Source: Rhodothermus marinus
GTDB taxonomy: Bacteria > Bacteroidota > Rhodothermia > Rhodothermales > Rhodothermaceae
Assembly: GCF_009936275.1 (NCBI RefSeq)
Contig: NZ_AP019797.1
Location: 797,501 to 861,500, forward strand
Direction of reading: 5' to 3'
DNA length: 64,000 bases
Shown here: positions 60,490 through 64,000 of the stretch, one piece after another
Position numbering within the stretch: the stretch's first letter is position 1
Layout: each line of letters opens with the position of its first letter
Translations under genes and position numbers: made by a program
The notes under the pieces: generated by a model
What the model saw: the letters and a program-made list of their open reading frames with translations, nothing else
Told to the model about the DNA's origin: nothing
Databases searched by the model: none

Positions 60490-61542
60490 TTATAACTGGG
60501 CCTGCACGAGCGCCGGATTGATCCGGACGGTCGCCTTGGCCAGCAATTCTTCGAGCAGGTGCTGCACGGCCTCCTGCTTGCGTTCCTGTAGGAGCTGTTC
60601 GCGGGCCTCGGCCGCGTCCATCGGCGTGCCCTGGCGACGCTCCAGCAGGCGGATCAGGTGGTAGCCGAAACGGGTGCGCACCGGTTCGGTCGTCACGTCG
60701 CCGGAGTCGCGCAGCGCAAAGGCCGCCTCCTCGAAAGGCTCGACGGTCTCGCCGCGCCGGATGAAACCCAGATCGCCGCCTTCCTGGGCGCTACCGTCCT
60801 CACTGTGGCGGCGGGCCATTTCGGCAAAGTCGGCGCCGGCCCGGATGCTGTCGAGCACGGCCTGCGCGCGGGCCTTCACGGCGGCGGCTTCCTCTTCGGA
60901 GGCGTTCGGCGCCAGGCGGAAGAGGATGTGCTGCACGTGCACTTCCTCGGCCTGCTGCTGGCGGAACTGCTCGACTTCGTCGTCGGTGGGCGGGGTGGCG
61001 CGCGATTCAATCTGTTCCCGGAACGTCCGTTGCCGGACCATCTGCGCGATCATGCCGCGCAGCGAGTCCTCGGTCAACCCGTCCTGCGTCAGCGCTTCTT
61101 GGAAGGCTTCGGGACTGGGAAAGCGTGCCCGGATCTGCTCCAGCTCCTGCTCGACGGCGGTCGGATCGGCCTGGATGCCCTGCCGGGCGATCTCACCTTC
61201 GACCACGTGGCGTACGATGAAGTCCTCGATGATGCTCTTGTGCACCTCCGGCATTAGCGCCGGGTTCATCTGAATCTGCGGATAGCGCTGCAGAATGAAG
61301 CCGAGCTGCTGGCGAAATTCCTCGGCGGTCAGCGTATCGGAGCCGTATTCCGAGGTGACGATGGCCGCCACCGTCGAATCGGACACCGGCGCGCCCACCT
61401 GATAGGAGCGATCATCGTCGCCGCTGGTGGCATTGGCTTCGGTATCCTGCGCGCGGCAGCCCAGAAGGAGCAGCAACGTCAGGCTCAGCAGGGCCGGCAG
61501 GCGAAGCAGACGGCCTGCGTGCAGCAACAGTGCGGAAAACAT
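60490..61542 (-). CDS. PpiC/SurA-type peptidyl-prolyl isomerase lipoprotein
   Basis: A periplasmic foldase for outer-membrane proteins. The 350-residue protein has a lipoprotein signal peptide (lipobox LLGC, Cys29), a SurA-like N-terminal helical domain (LTAEEFRQQLGFILQRYPQIQ, SIIEDFIVRHVVEGEIARQG) and one parvulin rotamase domain (VHVQHILFRLAP, FAEMARRHSEDGSAQEGGDLGFIRRGETVEPFEEAAF, TRFGYHLIRLLE), then a C-terminal helix. E. coli SurA has two parvulin domains and no lipid anchor. ATG 61542 gives the signal peptide; a longer in-frame TTG start adds 13 residues. Confidence 0.9.
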   Translation of the reverse strand: MFSALLLHAGRLLRLPALLSLTLLLLLGCRAQDTEANATSGDDDRSYQVGAPVSDSTVAAIVTSEYGSDTLTAEEFRQQLGFILQRYPQIQMNPALMPEVHKSIIEDFIVRHVVEGEIARQGIQADPTAVEQELEQIRARFPSPEAFQEALTQDGLTEDSLRGMIAQMVRQRTFREQIESRATPPTDDEVEQFRQQQAEEVHVQHILFRLAPNASEEEAAAVKARAQAVLDSIRAGADFAEMARRHSEDGSAQEGGDLGFIRRGETVEPFEEAAFALRDSGDVTTEPVRTRFGYHLIRLLERRQGTPMDAAEAREQLLQERKQEAVQHLLEELLAKATVRINPALVQAQL

Positions 61543-61701
61543 AAAAGCAACCTGTTGTGATGGAGGTACGGGGAAAGACAACGGCAGTGCAACGGAGCGC
61601 CCGCCGATTAGATCCGGCCGGCGGCGGCTTTCCGCAAAAAAACGTTCAAGCGAAACCCGAAAGTAGCTTTGTGCGTTTGCAGCAGCGGTTTTTCGCTATG
61701 T

Positions 61702-61777
61702 GCCGCGTTCGTCTAGGGGTCTAGGACGCCAGCCTCTCACGCTGGTAACACGGGTTCGAATCCCGTACGCGGTACCA
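61702..61777 (+). tRNA. tRNA-Glu (anticodon CTC)
   Basis: The 76-nt sequence folds as a standard cloverleaf: acceptor GCCGCGT pairing with ACGCGGT (first pair G-U), D arm with TCTAGGGGTCTAGGA, anticodon stem CCAGC/GCTGG around loop CTCTCAC (anticodon CTC, reading GAG), T arm CGGGTTCGAATCCCG, discriminator A and an encoded CCA. The region TTCGTCTAG resembles that of E. coli tRNA-Glu closely. TAGCTTTG at 61664-61671 matches the Bacteroidetes -7 box TAnnTTTG and may be its promoter. A strong terminator starts 1 base after the CCA end. Confidence 0.97.
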
Positions 61778-61778
61778 A

Positions 61779-61811
61779 GCCCGCCGATCAGTCGATCGGC
61801 GGGCTTTTTTT
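61779..61811 (+). terminator. Intrinsic terminator of tRNA-Glu
   Basis: GCCCGCCGATC, loop AGTC, GATCGGCGGGC form a perfect 11-bp stem followed by seven T. It begins one base after the encoded CCA. Confidence 0.95.
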
Positions 61812-61871
61812 GTGCGAACGAAACGGGGTTGTTTTCGTTTTAACTTTTGGAAAAACAGATTTTTTGTGGGG

Positions 61872-62345
61872 ATGGAGAAGCAGCGAGCGAAACAGCCGAC
61901 CAAAAAAGCGCAGATCCTTTCGCTTTACCGATCCGGCATTCAGAACGTGGAGGATCTGGCGTTGCTGACGGGAAGCCGTCCCAGCTACGTCGGCGCCGTG
62001 CTGCGCGAGGCCGGGCTGGCGCCGGGCTACGTGGATCTGTACACGTCGACGCGGCACCCGATGAACGTCTATTCGCGCTACTTTGCCGGCAGGCTGGGCT
62101 ATCGGGACGTGGAAACGGCCCGTGAGAGTGTGGCCTTGATCGATCAGCTCTATCGGCAGTTTGCCCGCACCGGCGACCGGGCGGGGCAGCACCATGCGAT
62201 GGTGATGGCGCTGACCATGTTCAACCGGGCGCGCTGGTCGGGCAAGCAGGAGGCGGCCGAGGTCTACCGGCGCTGGCTGCTGCGCCAGTTGCGGACCGCC
62301 CGGCCACGCCGTACGGAAAAGCCGGAGAACACCTCGACCGCCTGA
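61872..62345 (+). CDS. Uncharacterised protein with helix-turn-helix-like N-terminus
   Basis: I do not recognise this 157-residue protein as a named family. Residues about 12-45 (AQILSLYRSGIQNVEDLALLTGSRPSYVGAVLREAGL in outline) have the spacing of a helix-turn-helix of the resolvase or sigma-like kind. The rest is helical and basic, with YSRYFAGRLGYRDVETARESVALIDQLYRQFARTGDRAGQHHAM and a poly-basic tail. The ATG at 61872 was chosen because GGGGA precedes it and it lies clear of the tRNA terminator; an earlier in-frame start falls inside the T-tract region. It stands alone between two terminators. Confidence 0.65.
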   Translation: MEKQRAKQPTKKAQILSLYRSGIQNVEDLALLTGSRPSYVGAVLREAGLAPGYVDLYTSTRHPMNVYSRYFAGRLGYRDVETARESVALIDQLYRQFARTGDRAGQHHAMVMALTMFNRARWSGKQEAAEVYRRWLLRQLRTARPRRTEKPENTSTA

Positions 62346-62347
62346 AC

Positions 62348-62380
62348 AAAAAAGAAGCCCGGCCCCTGCGGCCGGGCTTC
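62348..62380 (-). terminator. Intrinsic terminator of the DUF5666 gene
   Basis: On the - strand GAAGCCCGGCC, a 5-base loop and GGCCGGGCTTC form a perfect 11-bp stem followed by TTTTTT. It lies 29 bases after the stop of the gene at 62410. On the + strand the same stem follows the orphan gene by 8 bases but lacks a T-run. Confidence 0.9.
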
Positions 62381-62409
62381 TGTGGGGTGGTGGTTCGGGG
62401 GACGCGCGG

Positions 62410-64000
62410 CTACCGCATCAGCACCATGGAGCGCGTCTGCACCTGGTTGCCCACACGCAGGCGGTAGAGGTACAGACCGCTGGCGGCCGGACGTCCGGCC
62501 TCGTCCGTGGCATCCCAGATCACCTCGTGCTGCCCGGGCGACAGCATGCCCTGCACCAGCGTGCGCACCCGCTGCCCGAGCACGTTATAGATTTCCAGCG
62601 TGACGGGCTGCGGTGTCGTGCCGCCGAGTGTGAAGCGGATGGTGGTCTGCTGGCGGAACGGATTCGGGTAGCTGGGGGCCAGCTCGAACGTGGCGGGCAG
62701 GGCTGAAGGTTCGGCGCTGGTCGTTGAGGGCGTGCCCAGCACCGTCACGTAGTCGGCCGTGTAGGTGGTGCCGGCCGTGGTGGCGCCGGTCTTGCCGGCC
62801 GGAGCCGGTCGGCGTCCGTAGACGATCACCTGCTGGCCGGCCTGCACGTCGCTCCAGGCGATGGGCCGCTGGTGCTCGTCCACCACCACGGTCTGCGCGT
62901 CGATCAGGAACGTCATCTGTTGCACGACCACGGCATCGGCGCGCACGCTGTCGGCCTGGCCGGTGGCGGCAACGAAGTCCTCCAGCTTGATTTCCAGCGC
63001 CACCAGTCCCAGTCCGGGCTGGATCGTCGCTTTCACCTCGACGATCTGGCCGGTCTGCAGGTCGGCCAGCGTGATGGGCGTGCCGTCATGGGCCAGAATC
63101 TGCGTGCCGGCATCCACGAAGATCGTCAATCCGGCCACGATCAGGCTGTCGGCACCCAGCGCTTCGATGGTGCCTTTGAATTCCACTTCCTGCGCGTCCT
63201 CGCCGGTCAGCACCCGGATCCGCATGGCCCAGTAGGTACCGTCGGGATGCACCACGCCGCGCACGCGCACTACCATGCCCACCTGCAGGTCGCTCAGCGT
63301 GGCCTGCTGGCCCTGCGCATCGATCACGTAGATGCCGGGACGGGCATGGAAGACCAGACCCGCCACGGTCAGGGTACTGTCGGTCAGCGCTTCGATGGGA
63401 CCGCGCACGTCCACGACCGGATGGAACGCTTTGCGCACCTTGATCCTGGTGGCCAGCAGCGTGCCGTCGGGCTGAATCAGCGCCTTGACCTTGACCAGCA
63501 TGCCCACCTGCAGGTCGGCCAGTGTGAGCGGCCGGTCCCAGGCATCTTCGATCACCGTATTGTTGTTTACCTGGAAGGTCAGACCCCCCACGACCAGGCT
63601 GTCGCCGCCGATCGCCTCGATGCGGCCCACCAGTTCAAATTCGTGTTCGTCGACGTCTTCCACTTCGATTTTCAGCGCAAAGAGCAGCTGATGCCGTGGG
63701 TCGAAGTAGCCTTTGACCTCGACGAACTGGCCCACCTGCAGGTCGGCAAACGACAGCGGCTGGTCGTCTTCGCCGTGGATGCGCGTCAGGTTGGTCACCC
63801 GGAAGGTCAGGCCGCCCACGGTCAGCGTGCTGTCGGTCAGCGCCCGGATGAAGCCCTTGATCTCCACCTTCCGGCGGTGGACTTCTACGTGCGTCTCATT
63901 TTTGACTTCGATTTTTGTGGCCAGCAGTTGGCCATTCTGGTCGATTCGGGCCTTGACTTCGACCAGCAGGCCCACCTGCAGATCGGCCAGCGTGAGCGGC
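62410..64000 (-). CDS. Secreted tandem DUF5666 protein with C-terminal T9SS sorting domain (N-terminus outside window)
   Basis: The frame is open to the window edge, so the start is upstream of 64000. At least 530 residues are visible. They consist of six consecutive beta-rich units of 71-80 residues, each with a DSLxVxGLTFxV strand, a DLQVGQxVEVK motif and an ATxIxV strand, the DUF5666 pattern. The last 90 residues are the T9SS sorting tail: LPATFELAPSYPNPFRQQTTI, VTLEIYNVLGQRVRTLV, DEAGRPAASGLYLYRLRVG. So the protein is exported and then secreted or attached to the surface. Its function is unknown; OB-like small beta barrels are the likely fold of the repeat. Confidence 0.85.
   Translation of the reverse strand, partial: PLTLADLQVGLLVEVKARIDQNGQLLATKIEVKNETHVEVHRRKVEIKGFIRALTDSTLTVGGLTFRVTNLTRIHGEDDQPLSFADLQVGQFVEVKGYFDPRHQLLFALKIEVEDVDEHEFELVGRIEAIGGDSLVVGGLTFQVNNNTVIEDAWDRPLTLADLQVGMLVKVKALIQPDGTLLATRIKVRKAFHPVVDVRGPIEALTDSTLTVAGLVFHARPGIYVIDAQGQQATLSDLQVGMVVRVRGVVHPDGTYWAMRIRVLTGEDAQEVEFKGTIEALGADSLIVAGLTIFVDAGTQILAHDGTPITLADLQTGQIVEVKATIQPGLGLVALEIKLEDFVAATGQADSVRADAVVVQQMTFLIDAQTVVVDEHQRPIAWSDVQAGQQVIVYGRRPAPAGKTGATTAGTTYTADYVTVLGTPSTTSAEPSALPATFELAPSYPNPFRQQTTIRFTLGGTTPQPVTLEIYNVLGQRVRTLVQGMLSPGQHEVIWDATDEAGRPAASGLYLYRLRVGNQVQTRSMVLMR
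62839..64000 (-). repeat. In-frame tandem repeat within the DUF5666 gene
   Basis: The DNA motif CACCTGCAGGTCGG and close variants recur at about 62839, 63052, 63280, 63505, 63733 and 63973, spaced 213, 228, 228, 225, 228 and (last interval) 240 bases. All intervals are whole codons. The strong conservation at DNA level in this motif suggests recent copying or conversion among units. Confidence 0.85.

Overview
The window looks like chromosomal DNA of a GC-rich, thermophile-type relative of the Bacteroidetes, most like Rhodothermus (Rhodothermota). The lineage call is inference. It rests on a SusC/SusD pair, a type IX secretion (T9SS) style C-terminal sorting domain, bacillithiol deacetylase BshB1, DUF2480 and DUF2914 proteins, weak Shine-Dalgarno signals and a strong GC bias that leaves long spurious antisense frames. 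No rRNA, CRISPR array, prophage or insertion sequence was seen. There is one tRNA gene, tRNA-Glu(CTC).

Layout. (1) 1-7875: end of bshB1, then a tight + strand housekeeping run behind a clear promoter: efp, accB, accC, gcvH, guaA, a TPR/periplasmic-binding lipoprotein-activator-like gene, bamD, nadD. (2) 7876-14552: a small orphan gene, a TPR gene next to an intracellular GH32 fructosidase, then on the - strand a siderophore-type TonB receptor followed by a PepSY membrane protein. (3) 14859-33298: an L-rhamnose utilisation locus. A divergent SorC-family regulator faces susC-susD, a GH78 alpha-L-rhamnosidase, an NCS1-family permease with a 60-residue membrane protein, rhaI, rhaB, a fused aldolase/dehydrogenase (rhaEW) and lutABC. 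Read together it encodes capture and cleavage of rhamnosides, uptake, isomerisation, phosphorylation, cleavage to DHAP and lactaldehyde, oxidation to lactate, and lactate oxidation to pyruvate.

(4) 33731-37710: tdh-kbl (threonine to glycine), a VapBC toxin-antitoxin pair bracketed by a 39-bp exact duplication of the kbl 3' end, and an rRNA m5C methyltransferase. (5) 37885-55582: clpX, a YihY/BrkB protein, then an envelope cluster (Omp85/TamA-like, TamB, MlaE, MlaF, MlaD, AI-2E permease) running into ylxR, tgt (lacking all four zinc ligands), ispH, a methyltransferase and a lipoprotein. (6) 55875-64000: DUF2914, DUF2480, a cysteine desulfurase, a lipoprotein hydrolase with Asp in place of the usual nucleophile Ser, GNAT, a PpiC/SurA-type foldase, tRNA-Glu, an orphan gene, and the C-terminal part of a tandem DUF5666 protein with a T9SS tail.

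Intergenic DNA carries a dispersed palindromic repeat. Two full copies of about 168-170 bp lie at 32344 and 55673, with partial copies elsewhere. They are built of hairpins that nearly all have 6-nt loops. One copy sits inside the lut operon, between lutB and lutC. The observations most worth following are this repeat family, the 39-bp duplication around vapBC, the zinc-less Tgt, the NCS1 permease as a candidate rhamnose transporter, the Asp-nucleophile hydrolase, and a terminator that doubles as coding sequence at 60434-60467.
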